From Peribacillus asahii (GTDB lineage: Bacteria > Bacillota > Bacilli > Bacillales > DSM-1321), in NCBI RefSeq assembly GCF_004006295.1, contig NZ_CP026095.1, positions 3,928,501 to 3,992,500 of the forward strand: DNA of 64,000 bases, in the 5' to 3' direction. Both the position numbers and the translations under genes were made by a program. The first letter of the stretch is position 1. Every line of letters begins with the position of its first letter. Below, piece after piece: positions 8,534 through 16,398 of this stretch. The notes under the pieces were generated by a model, which was not told where the DNA came from, searched no databases, and was given only the letters and a program-made list of their open reading frames with translations.

Positions 8534-8845
8534 TTATTTAAAAACGACTTCTCCTGTCCATTCAAGCATACCGCCAGTCATATTCACGACTTTAAAGCCT
8601 TGTTCCTGTAGGTAATGACAAACATTTTCGCTGCGGCGTCCTGAACGACAAACGAAGATATATTCTTTTTCTTTATCGAATTGATCGAGATTCGCTGGAA
8701 TTTCGTTCATCGGGATATGTTTTGCTTCACCAATCATCCCCATTTGTACTTCTTCATCTTCACGTACATCAACGATTTCTAGTTGTTCTCCCGCTTCAAG
8801 CTTAGCTTCTAATTCTGCTGGAGTAATACTTTTAATTTCTGACAT
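8534..8845 (-). CDS. ytwF: Rhodanese-like sulfurtransferase
   Basis: A single-domain rhodanese of 103 residues. The CH2A-like segment is EIVDVREDEEVQMGMI and the active-site loop is CRSGRRS with the persulfide cysteine at C66. Such proteins carry sulfane sulfur for thiolation or detoxification; the acceptor is unknown. B. subtilis YtwF lies in this neighbourhood and has similar length. The start ATG 8845 follows GAGGTG. Confidence 0.85.
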   Translation of the reverse strand: MSEIKSITPAELEAKLEAGEQLEIVDVREDEEVQMGMIGEAKHIPMNEIPANLDQFDKEKEYIFVCRSGRRSENVCHYLQEQGFKVVNMTGGMLEWTGEVVFK

Positions 8846-8977
8846 CCTAGCACCTCATTCATAAGTTTTCTCTATTTCATTATAACTATTGAATATAGTA
8901 AGGTAAAATTTCACCTCCGAAATTATTTTTTCTCATACAAGAGCATATACTCCTACTAGAAAAGGAGGGGTCATATT

Positions 8978-9352
8978 ATGGGGATTCGGTTTCTTAAGAT
9001 TTCCGTTGTATATTTCATCATCGGTGTTGGTTTAGGTATGTTTATGTCGATTACACATCATTTCGAGTATGCGCCATCCCATGCACATATCAATCTTTTA
9101 GGCTGGGCTTCCTTTGCACTTGCAGGCCTTATTTATCATCTCTTCCCAGCTCTAGCCGAAAAGCTTCTCGGTAAGCTTCATTTTTGGCTTGCTAATATCG
9201 GATTGCCAATCATGATGATCAGCCTTATGGTGCTCGAATCTGGAAACGCTTCCGTTCAACCCCTCGTAGCTATTGGAGCTAGTATCATGAGTCTCGGTAT
9301 TCTTTGTTTTGTTCTTAATGTACTTATCAATCTTCATAATACTAGCAAATAA
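8978..9352 (+). CDS. Small four-helix membrane protein, cytochrome oxidase subunit I-like
   Basis: This 124-residue protein has four predicted membrane helices. The segment HHFEYAPSHAHINLLGWASF resembles the helix region around a heme-ligand histidine in heme-copper oxidase subunit I and NorB. Families of such short proteins are annotated as cytochrome c oxidase subunit I-like; the function is unknown. It has its own ribosome binding site (AAAGGAGGGG) and terminator, so it is probably a single-gene unit. Confidence 0.65.
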   Translation: MGIRFLKISVVYFIIGVGLGMFMSITHHFEYAPSHAHINLLGWASFALAGLIYHLFPALAEKLLGKLHFWLANIGLPIMMISLMVLESGNASVQPLVAIGASIMSLGILCFVLNVLINLHNTSK

Positions 9353-9379
9353 TCATCCACCGTCTAATACCACCTTTTC

Positions 9380-9407
9380 AAGCCTCAAAAAATTGGGGCT
9401 TTTTTTA
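9380..9407 (+). terminator. Terminator after 8978-9352 gene
   Basis: AAGCCTC/GGGGCTT hairpin followed by seven Ts. Confidence 0.85.
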
Positions 9408-9496
9408 CTTTTCCCTTTCTCCATTCTTAAGCAAAAATCCATTTAGGAAGCTATTCTCAGAATTCGAATAAGTATAAAGAATATTTCAAAAACTTT

Positions 9497-9525
9497 TTTA
9501 CAAACTTATGGACTTATACTATAAT
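9497..9525 (+). promoter_or_regulatory. Sigma-A-type promoter of shikimate kinase gene
   Basis: TTTACA (9497-9502) and TATAAT (9520-9525) are separated by exactly 17 bp, about 70 nt before the gene. Confidence 0.65.
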
Positions 9526-9594
9526 TAAGTTTATTTGAGCAGAATATCAAGATAATTTCTAATGATTATAAATAGTTAGAGAAGAGGGTTATCC

Positions 9595-10143
9595 ATGATT
9601 AATAACAGAATATCTCCTAGAACACAGAGTATCGTTTTCATTGGTTTTATGGGAGTAGGTAAAACTACGATTGGACAGTTAGTAGCCAAGAAACTATATA
9701 GAGATTTTATTGATATAGATCAGGAAATTGAGAAAGAATATAATATGCCTACGACAGAAATATTTAAGAAAATCGGGGAAAAAGCTTTCCGTGAAAAAGA
9801 AAAAAGTTTAATTGAACACTTTAGCCAACAACCATTGAAAATTATTTCAGTTGGAGGAGGAGCTTTTTTACAAGAAGAAATCCGAAAGATCTGTCTGGCT
9901 AATTGTACGGTGTTCTTTCTGGATTTATCCTGGGAATATTGGAAGGACAGAATAAGCTTAATTATCGATAGCAGACCAGTATTACAAGGACGCACTCTTG
10001 AGGAAATTGAAGAACTTTTTAATAATAGACAAGAGATATACTCCTACCATCATTCAAAAGTTAAAACGGACGGCCTTGATGTTGAAGAAGTTGCAGATTA
10101 TATAGTCGAATCATTGAAAGTCACTTGGGACATTCGCGAATAA
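9595..10143 (+). CDS. aroK: Shikimate kinase
   Basis: A 182-residue kinase that phosphorylates shikimate in the chorismate pathway. The P-loop is GFMGVGKTT (17-25); DIDQEIE provides the substrate and Mg contacts, followed by the SVGGGAF loop and DSRPVLQG lid region. Chorismate is also the precursor used by the menaquinone genes later in the window, but this gene stands alone with its own promoter. The start ATG follows AGAGGG. Confidence 0.92.
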   Translation: MINNRISPRTQSIVFIGFMGVGKTTIGQLVAKKLYRDFIDIDQEIEKEYNMPTTEIFKKIGEKAFREKEKSLIEHFSQQPLKIISVGGGAFLQEEIRKICLANCTVFFLDLSWEYWKDRISLIIDSRPVLQGRTLEEIEELFNNRQEIYSYHHSKVKTDGLDVEEVADYIVESLKVTWDIRE

Positions 10144-10149
10144 TGAAAA

Positions 10150-10212
10150 AAAGATGGCTAGAATATAGGGTAAAGGAGCATCTCCTCACCTATAAACTAG
10201 TCATCTTTTCTA
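10150..10212. terminator. Long inverted repeat, probable terminator of aroK
   Basis: Arms AAGATGGCTAGAATATAGGG and CCTATAAACTAGTCATCTT face each other across a short loop and end in TTTTCTATT. Confidence 0.6.
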
Positions 10213-10307
10213 TTCCGCTTTAAAAGCTTTGTTAACAAGCCCAAAATCGTTTGTTTAACATAGCCAAAAAGTTATATAACAAAAACCTGCTTCCTAAGTT
10301 TATCACG

Positions 10308-10799
10308 TCAATTGCTTATTGAACCTTCACAGATTGGCAAAATCGTCGAGCACTTAATTTCTCTTAATGCTAAGCTCGTTTGAATTCGAGTAATGCCTAG
10401 TTTATTTAACTTTCTAATAAAAAGTTCAAGCTCCTTCCTCTCTTTAATAATCACTTTTAATAAATAATCATACTCCCCTGTTAAACAGTGACATTCTAAT
10501 ACTTCAGGCATCGTTTTTAACGCTTTTTCTACTACTTTTATTTGCTCCTCTTGATGGATGTTTGTACTCATAAAAATAAAACATAATAAATCAAATCCCA
10601 ATTTCTCTTGATTTAAAATGGCCACCTGTTGATTAATAAATCCTTCCTGCTCTAAGCGCTTGATTCTCGCATGAGTTGCAGGCGGGGACAAATTGACACG
10701 TTTAGCCATCTCTATATTGCTGATTTGTGCTTGTTTTTGTAAAATATCTAAAATTTGAAGATCTATTTTATCTAATACCTTGCTCACGATGGATTCCAC
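10308..10799 (-). CDS. Lrp/AsnC family transcriptional regulator
   Basis: A 163-residue protein with an N-terminal helix-turn-helix (NIEMAKRVNLSPPATHARIK, about residues 28-47) and a C-terminal RAM ligand-binding domain (VLECHCLTGEYDYLLKVI). Family members sense amino acids. The start is GTG behind GGGGGAGA. It is divergent from an EamA-type exporter 240 bp away, a common arrangement in which the regulator controls the transporter; that link is inferred. The intergenic region is very AT-rich. Confidence 0.88.
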   Translation of the reverse strand: MESIVSKVLDKIDLQILDILQKQAQISNIEMAKRVNLSPPATHARIKRLEQEGFINQQVAILNQEKLGFDLLCFIFMSTNIHQEEQIKVVEKALKTMPEVLECHCLTGEYDYLLKVIIKERKELELFIRKLNKLGITRIQTSLALREIKCSTILPICEGSISN

Positions 10800-11038
10800 G
10801 TCTTCTCCCCCTTTACAATTGTTCCAAAAATAATCTCATTCCTGCATAAAAAAGTGAATTTTATTCGGTAAAGAACTTATATACTTTTTAAAATTTCAAA
10901 TTTATATCATAAAACAAATTAAATCACTACATATATAACGAAAGTGTTAAAATTATTCACATCAATACTATACGCCATTGTGCACAATGACTTCAATAGC
11001 TTTTACAGTCTTTTGAAATAGGAATGGAGCTAACTAAC

Positions 11039-11953
11039 ATGCGATATGTTTACTTCTCATTATTACTATTAACTAGTTCATTATGGGCAGGTAATTTTAT
11101 TATCAGCAAGTCTCTTGTTGAACACGCCTCCTCGATGACCTTAACAAGCTTGCGCTGGATCATTGCCGTCATCGTCCTATTACCGATTGTATGGTGGAAA
11201 GAAAGAAAGATCCTTCCTTCACGAGATGCCCTTTTCCCTTTATTTTTAATGGGTATTACCGGGGTTACATTATTTAATCTGTTACAATTTGCTGCATTAG
11301 AGCATACTTCGGCGACAAATGCAGGCTTAATTTCAACATTCAATATGATTTCAATCGCCCTATTCTCTTTTATTTTTTTAAAGGAAAAAATGAATAAACG
11401 GCAAATACTTTCAATTATTTTTTCATTTCTTGGAGTGATGCTTGTTCTTTCTAAAGGAAACATAGACCTATTTCTCTCACTCCAATTTAATTTGGGAGAC
11501 GGTTATATGTTCGCTGCAGTAGCTATTTGGGGAATTTATTCTGTTTGTAGCAAGTGGGCGCTATCAAAGACTTCGGCAATGATGGCTACTCTCTATTCAG
11601 GCATATTCGGACTTCTTGTTCTGCTTCCCTTCAATCTTTCAAGCTTTGCGGTATCCAATATTAATGCTTCATTCATTCAATCGATGCTTTATACAGGTGT
11701 CATTTCTACAGTCGTCTGCACCGTACTTTGGAATCTTGGGGTAAAACATGTAGGAGCAACCATTTCAGGACTTTTCTTAAACTTCAACCCAATCTTCACT
11801 GCTATTTTTGCTTTTCTATTTTTAGGCGAACAAATGACAAGCATCCAAGTAATCGGCAGCAGTATCGTTATTGCAGGATGCTATGCATTTTCACATTTTA
11901 AAACAAAGAATATTCCAAATAAAACTGACGTCCGTCATAGTTTGCAAAACTAG
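11039..11953 (+). CDS. EamA/DMT-family exporter
   Basis: A 304-residue protein with ten predicted helices made of two EamA repeats (first begins SLLLLTSSLWAGNFIISKSL, second about residue 160). Family members export amino acids or other metabolites. ATG 11039 is chosen over ATG 11024 because GGAG sits 9 nt before it. The neighbouring divergent Lrp/AsnC gene suggests an amino acid or a related compound as substrate. Confidence 0.85.
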   Translation: MRYVYFSLLLLTSSLWAGNFIISKSLVEHASSMTLTSLRWIIAVIVLLPIVWWKERKILPSRDALFPLFLMGITGVTLFNLLQFAALEHTSATNAGLISTFNMISIALFSFIFLKEKMNKRQILSIIFSFLGVMLVLSKGNIDLFLSLQFNLGDGYMFAAVAIWGIYSVCSKWALSKTSAMMATLYSGIFGLLVLLPFNLSSFAVSNINASFIQSMLYTGVISTVVCTVLWNLGVKHVGATISGLFLNFNPIFTAIFAFLFLGEQMTSIQVIGSSIVIAGCYAFSHFKTKNIPNKTDVRHSLQN

Positions 11954-11980
11954 AAAAACACCGTTTGAACGGTGTTTTTC
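11953..11980. terminator. Terminator after EamA gene
   Basis: Perfect hairpin GAAAAACACCGTT / AACGGTGTTTTTC between convergent genes; usable in both directions. Confidence 0.9.
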
Positions 11981-11991
11981 TTAATAAAAAA

Positions 11992-12789
11992 TTACTTATT
12001 TATTCTAGGCTTTGCTGGGTTACAATTTGGCGCATTTTTTTCCGTAGCCTGAGCCAACTTCGTTAAATAGTAGCATTCTTCCCTAAACATATGATCAGCC
12101 ATAAGAGGAGCAAAAATGCCAAGCGCTTGTTCGCTAAGCTCCAATTCTTCAATTTCTTGTAGAAAGCTCATAAACAGCTGCATTTCAAGAGTCACACTTT
12201 CATTAAATCTAGTTAAAGCAGGAAATGTTGATAGATTCGTTCGTAAGTATCCTGTCATTTCAACAGCTTTTAAATAGAAAGCTTCAAAATCCTTTGTAAA
12301 ACGATTGCTCTTCTCTTTAATTTTCTTTTCTATCCAGTCCATGTTATCTGATATAGCTCTCGCATGACCGGCTGCATCTAACGTCCAAAGTAAATGATGA
12401 TGAAGCACATGAGCAATCGGAGGAATCTTTCCTAATTTTAAATAGCCTAGTAGACGAAGATATTCTTCTAATTCATTCACCATATGATTGATAAACGTAG
12501 GTCCTAAATGAATCGTAACTTTTCCTAGTAAGAGCTTTTCAATTAACGTTAATTTAACCATTCGAAATCTCAGCGCTTCTTCCTCTGCTTTTTTACTTAA
12601 TTGAACCATATTCATCGTTCCGACACTTTCCAGCAGGCGGTCAAATGTATGAATAAAATAGTTAGCTCGATCAATTTCTTCTTTTTCTTTCGGCGCCAGA
12701 GAATCATGAATAAAACGAGCATGATCACCTAAAATTTGAAGCCAAAACCCATGTTCAAACTTTGCAGATTGTTCATATTCAGAAGCCAC
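11992..12789 (-). CDS. DUF2935 protein, ferritin-like helical repeats
   Basis: An all-helical protein of 265 residues built of two repeats. The first begins SAKFEHGFWLQILGDHARFI and the second has LHHHLLWTLDAAGHARAI. Conserved E and H residues in each repeat resemble a hemerythrin- or ferritin-like metal site, as in DUF2935. The function is unknown. GTG 12789 is preferred: GGAAGGAGA lies 6 nt upstream, whereas the ATG at 12816 has none. The adjacent minus-strand gene is comK. Confidence 0.8.
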   Translation of the reverse strand: MASEYEQSAKFEHGFWLQILGDHARFIHDSLAPKEKEEIDRANYFIHTFDRLLESVGTMNMVQLSKKAEEEALRFRMVKLTLIEKLLLGKVTIHLGPTFINHMVNELEEYLRLLGYLKLGKIPPIAHVLHHHLLWTLDAAGHARAISDNMDWIEKKIKEKSNRFTKDFEAFYLKAVEMTGYLRTNLSTFPALTRFNESVTLEMQLFMSFLQEIEELELSEQALGIFAPLMADHMFREECYYLTKLAQATEKNAPNCNPAKPRINK

Positions 12790-12912
12790 ATCATCTCTCC
12801 TTCCACTCTTACTCATATATGATATCTAACAAATGCACTCTTTATGACTAGATTGATTGCCTCTCTTCTAAAACGAAAAAACAGCCTCCCGTTAAGGTTA
12901 GCTGCTTCCCTT

Positions 12913-13470
12913 CTACTTCTCCTCATCCTTCTCTGTAAAGCTAAATTCTCCATTTCCTTTCCGTAAAATAAAATCACTCTCTCGTTCATAAAGAAAAAGC
13001 ATTTTCTTCGTGGAACGATGTGTAAGCGTCATTTGAAGGCGCGACGCTTGCCCCATTTTGATATCAATCTGGCTAATATTCATCGGAACGATTAGACAAT
13101 GTCCATAATTTGTATAAACAATCGTTTCTTTTCCTAGTCTTTCAAGACGACTAATATGCGCGTTCGCAAGCCACACGCTATCTTTTCTGCGAAATGAGCC
13201 ACACGGAAAGAAAACAAGTCCTTCCTTCGTATCAATTGCAACGGGAACTGAATGTTTCTCACCAAGGATTGTTCTCGCTCCTAAAATAGCTCCTTCTCGA
13301 CAAGAACCGTAATACTTCAAAGTCCGATCAATAATTTCATTTGGTGTCATCGCAACGAAAAACATCCGCTCTCCTTCAATCACTCTCGTAAACTCGTTAC
13401 CAAACTCATCATATTCTGACGATAGACTAACGGTTTCCTTATTTATCATATACACTTTTCGTTTATCCAT
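12913..13470 (-). CDS. comK: Competence transcription factor ComK
   Basis: A 185-residue protein aligned by eye with B. subtilis ComK. The shared pattern is MTPNEIIDRTLKYYGSCREG, then an ILGEKHSVPVAID segment and LVFFPCGSFRRKDSVWLANA with the conserved tryptophan. ComK is the master activator of DNA-uptake genes and binds paired AT-boxes (AAAAN5TTTT). I do not see a clear AT-box pair upstream. The start follows AGGAGGAG. The C-terminal 20 residues are charged, as in the degradation tail of ComK. Confidence 0.85.
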   Translation of the reverse strand: MDKRKVYMINKETVSLSSEYDEFGNEFTRVIEGERMFFVAMTPNEIIDRTLKYYGSCREGAILGARTILGEKHSVPVAIDTKEGLVFFPCGSFRRKDSVWLANAHISRLERLGKETIVYTNYGHCLIVPMNISQIDIKMGQASRLQMTLTHRSTKKMLFLYERESDFILRKGNGEFSFTEKDEEK

Positions 13471-13591
13471 ATAACTCTCCTCCTATTTTCAATTTGTGAT
13501 AAAAGGAGTTACTAGCTACTAAGCAGGATAGACTCCTAAACGAATCGCTCTTTCGTGTGGAAATCGTCCCTTCCACCTACTTGAAGTATAC

Positions 13592-13606
13592 AACTAGTAT
13601 ACTAGC
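13592..13606. repeat. Palindrome upstream of comK
   Basis: CTAGTATACTAG is a perfect 12-bp palindrome in the comK upstream region. It could be an operator; no family is recognised. Confidence 0.35.
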
Positions 13607-13729
13607 TTTTCGATATTTTTGTATGAGAGAAAGGTTAACCTCGTCTCATTGGGCCTCTGCAGATCTTCCTGCTGTTGAATAATTGATTCACAAAAAATAG
13701 AGCTGACCCACGTAGCCAGCCCTCATCTA

Positions 13730-14308
13730 TTATCTTTTATAAACAACAACTGTCTTGGCAACAAAGTCATGCAGTGATTGTTTCTTTTCTGTAAAGGCTG
13801 CGATAATGTAGCCAATGTATAAAATACTTGACAAAATGGTCGCAAAATAACGACCAAGCGCACGTAAAAAAGAAATTCGCTGACCGTTTAAGTCGGTGAC
13901 TTTAATGCCAACAATCATTTTCCCAAGCGTTCCTTGCCATTTTGAGGCATGCATACCTGCATAATAGAGTATACCAATTACGATAGATAAAACCCAAACC
14001 ACTACTTGAATAATCAACATTGTAACATCGAATTCACTCATAGATTGTTCATAATACTCATCGCCGGAGTAACTATCATAAGAACTATCGAAATCCGAAA
14101 TTTCCCCTGTAGAAAACAGAGAGAAAACCCCTAACATAAGTGCGATAATAAAAATTGGAATTCCTACAATAATTCCATCAATAACACAAGCTACAAAGCG
14201 AATCCAAAATCCTGCATATTTCGTACGTTCTGTTTCATTCAACATCGTACCGCAGTTTTGACAAAAATCTCCGCCCGTTGCTTCATGCCCACATTTTTGA
14301 CAATACAT
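13730..14308 (-). CDS. Zinc-ribbon RDD-family membrane protein
   Basis: This 192-residue protein starts with a zinc ribbon (MYCQKCG...FCQNCG, cysteines 3, 6, 16, 19) followed by an RDD domain (AGFWIRFVACVIDGIIVGIP, about residues 31-50). Two further helices follow. RDD proteins are often linked to transport or stress; the substrate is unknown. An acidic serine/tyrosine loop (about residues 72-95) separates helices 1 and 2. It stands alone. Confidence 0.82.
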   Translation of the reverse strand: MYCQKCGHEATGGDFCQNCGTMLNETERTKYAGFWIRFVACVIDGIIVGIPIFIIALMLGVFSLFSTGEISDFDSSYDSYSGDEYYEQSMSEFDVTMLIIQVVVWVLSIVIGILYYAGMHASKWQGTLGKMIVGIKVTDLNGQRISFLRALGRYFATILSSILYIGYIIAAFTEKKQSLHDFVAKTVVVYKR

Positions 14309-14537
14309 GGTCTTGTCATTCCTCCTTCATCAGTTTTATAGAAAAAAGCATCCAGTTCATCCCTATGCTTCAAACTACCTAAATAGTAGTGTAATATAGT
14401 TCGACAAAATATAACAGGTGCCGAAAGCTAGATTTTGCTCTTCGTTTCTACTTATGTACTTTTTTATTCTGATTAGATGAAAACGAGCCCCCAATCGTTT
14501 TATCAACAATATGGTTTAACACAGCCGCTCATTAAGG

Positions 14538-14590
14538 CTAAAGCCCCCTTCATCCAAAAGGGGGCTTTAGCTTTTTAGTTTGTAATATTA
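14538..14590. repeat. Degenerate copy of the leuS 3' end and terminator
   Basis: A perfect stem (CTAAAGCCCCCTT / AAGGGGGCTTTAG) with loop CATCCAA is followed by TTTTTAGTTTG-TAATATT. The same order (stem, same loop, TTTTAGTTTG..AATATT) forms the end of leuS and its terminator at 16366-16412. The two copies flank the YhjB/YhjC-like gene pair. The rest of 14309-14657 holds no gene I can support. Confidence 0.6.
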
Positions 14591-14657
14591 GTCGCTCATG
14601 TACAGAGTGGGTTAGCGTTGTTAGAAACTTGCTCAACATCCCAACGCAGCCCGCGAA

Positions 14658-16130
14658 TCATTTTGCAGCTAGTTTATATGACATTTTAAACTTTCTAACG
14701 ATTAGACTCACTGTAATTGTGACAAAAAGGTTAATCACTAAAGCAATAATGCCAACATTCAAATCTTTTGCTGTCTGAGGTAAAGACGGAAACAAAGTAC
14801 CAATTGTCGATTCACTAATAGTAATATACGCTACAGTGGCTATTCCGCAAATGATTCCAGACGCCGCCCCATATTTATTAACAAAATTGTCCTTCATAAA
14901 GCTAAAAAGAAGGGATGGAAACAATTGTGTCATTAGGCTATACCCCATTAGGAGTAACGTCGCAAGCGTATTTCCACCGTTTAAAGTGAAATAAACAGAT
15001 ATAAGGGCAATGGCAGGAACGAGATACTTGGCCAATTTTCCAACGCTATGATCGGTAGCTGATGGCACAAACGGCTTATAAACATTTTTCGCCAGCAAGG
15101 TGGCCCCGCTCATTAAAAGCATCGAACCTGGCACTAGCGCAGTCAATAATCCCGCCCCTCCGATTACACCAATAAACCAAGGATCAAAGGTTTCAATAGA
15201 AATACGCAGTAAAGCAAGGTCTACATCTCCTCCTTCTAATCCTGGCACCTTCAGGATAGCAGAAAATCCAACGAAAAATACAAATAATAACATGAGCGTA
15301 TATAAAGGACTAATTATGGCATTTTTACGAAATACCTTTCCACTCTTTGCAGTATAGGCGGAACTGAAAACTTGCGGCCACATGTAGAAACCTAATACAA
15401 GTAAAATTACAGTAGAGATAAACCATGAAACACTAAGCCCTTGTTCAGGAAGTTTTAAAAGTTCAGGTTTAGTTGCATGAATAGCCTCAAACATAGGCTG
15501 AAGACCCCCATAATAATGAAGCGGGAGATAAATTCCTAAGAAACCGATTACGACCACCATCATAATATCTTTAATCACAGCGGTCCAAGCTGAACCATGA
15601 ATTCCTGATATCATCACATAAATGGTCAAACTAATTGCTCCCATCCAGACTGCAACAGGCATGGAAATAGCTCCATATGATGCTTCCGAAACAATAATAC
15701 CTAAACCTTTAAGTTGAACAACAATAATAGGAATGATTGCAATAACACCAACAAAAGCGACCAATACTCCTAAATATGGACTTCTATACTTGCTGACAAA
15801 GAAATCAGATTGTGACATTAGATTATTTTCTTTCGCATATTTCCAAATAACAGGTAATAACCAATAAGACAAGACATACGATAAACTAATGTAAATAAGG
15901 ACATATAAGGCTGGTGCACCTTTCCCATAAGCCCATCCACTTCCCCCAAGGAAAGAAAAAGTCGTATAAATTTCTCCAGCCATTAAAAGAAAGACAAACA
16001 TAGAACCAAAGCCTCGACCGCCAACCGTCCATTGCTCCAAGTTCATATCTTTTCCTTTTACAGACATAATTCCAAGAAAAATCGCCAATATCCAAAAAAC
16101 TAAAATAATCAAAAGCGCACTATTCATCAT
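14658..16130 (-). CDS. Sodium:solute symporter, YhjB-like
   Basis: A 490-residue symporter of the SSS family with about 13 hydrophobic helices. The N-terminus (WTVGGRGFGSMFVFLLMAGE) carries the usual SSS pattern and the sodium-site region is in helix 8. B. subtilis YhjB is similar and is also preceded by a small DUF3311 gene (YhjC). Its start overlaps the stop of that small gene by 4 nt (ATGA), so the two are translationally coupled. The solute is not known. The pair lies between a leuS terminator copy and leuS itself. Confidence 0.85.
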   Translation of the reverse strand: MMNSALLIILVFWILAIFLGIMSVKGKDMNLEQWTVGGRGFGSMFVFLLMAGEIYTTFSFLGGSGWAYGKGAPALYVLIYISLSYVLSYWLLPVIWKYAKENNLMSQSDFFVSKYRSPYLGVLVAFVGVIAIIPIIVVQLKGLGIIVSEASYGAISMPVAVWMGAISLTIYVMISGIHGSAWTAVIKDIMMVVVIGFLGIYLPLHYYGGLQPMFEAIHATKPELLKLPEQGLSVSWFISTVILLVLGFYMWPQVFSSAYTAKSGKVFRKNAIISPLYTLMLLFVFFVGFSAILKVPGLEGGDVDLALLRISIETFDPWFIGVIGGAGLLTALVPGSMLLMSGATLLAKNVYKPFVPSATDHSVGKLAKYLVPAIALISVYFTLNGGNTLATLLLMGYSLMTQLFPSLLFSFMKDNFVNKYGAASGIICGIATVAYITISESTIGTLFPSLPQTAKDLNVGIIALVINLFVTITVSLIVRKFKMSYKLAAK

Positions 16131-16324
16131 TCATCCCCTTCCTGATTTCGAGGATCCAGCTTGTACATAATACCTAAAATAATAGAGGTAAGCACTGTCC
16201 ACATCGCCATCCAGAACATATTAAAAGGCATTCCTAATACGAAAGGTTCTACTCTATTAACTAAAGGAAGAAAACCTAAAATGCCTATAAAAGGAACGAT
16301 AGAAAGAATATAGATAATCCTCAT
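16127..16324 (-). CDS. DUF3311 small membrane protein, YhjC-like
   Basis: A 65-residue protein with two helices, MRIIYILSIVPFIGILGFLP and a second ending in LGIMYKLDPRN. DUF3311 proteins accompany SSS symporters much as DUF485 proteins accompany acetate symporters, and probably help assembly or function. ATG 16324 is preferred because GGAGAG lies 8 nt before it. It overlaps the symporter gene by 4 nt. Confidence 0.82.
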   Translation of the reverse strand: MRIIYILSIVPFIGILGFLPLVNRVEPFVLGMPFNMFWMAMWTVLTSIILGIMYKLDPRNQEGDE

Positions 16325-16365
16325 TACAAAATCTCTCCATTCCACAATTAGTTAAGAATACAAGT

Positions 16366-16389
16366 AGCCCCCTTCATCCAAAGGGGGCT
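16366..16389 (-). terminator. Hairpin after leuS
   Basis: Perfect AGCCCCCTT/AAGGGGGCT stem just beyond the leuS stop. The minus-strand side lacks a clean T-run, so some read-through into the symporter pair is possible. Confidence 0.6.
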
Positions 16390-16398
16390 TCATTTCTT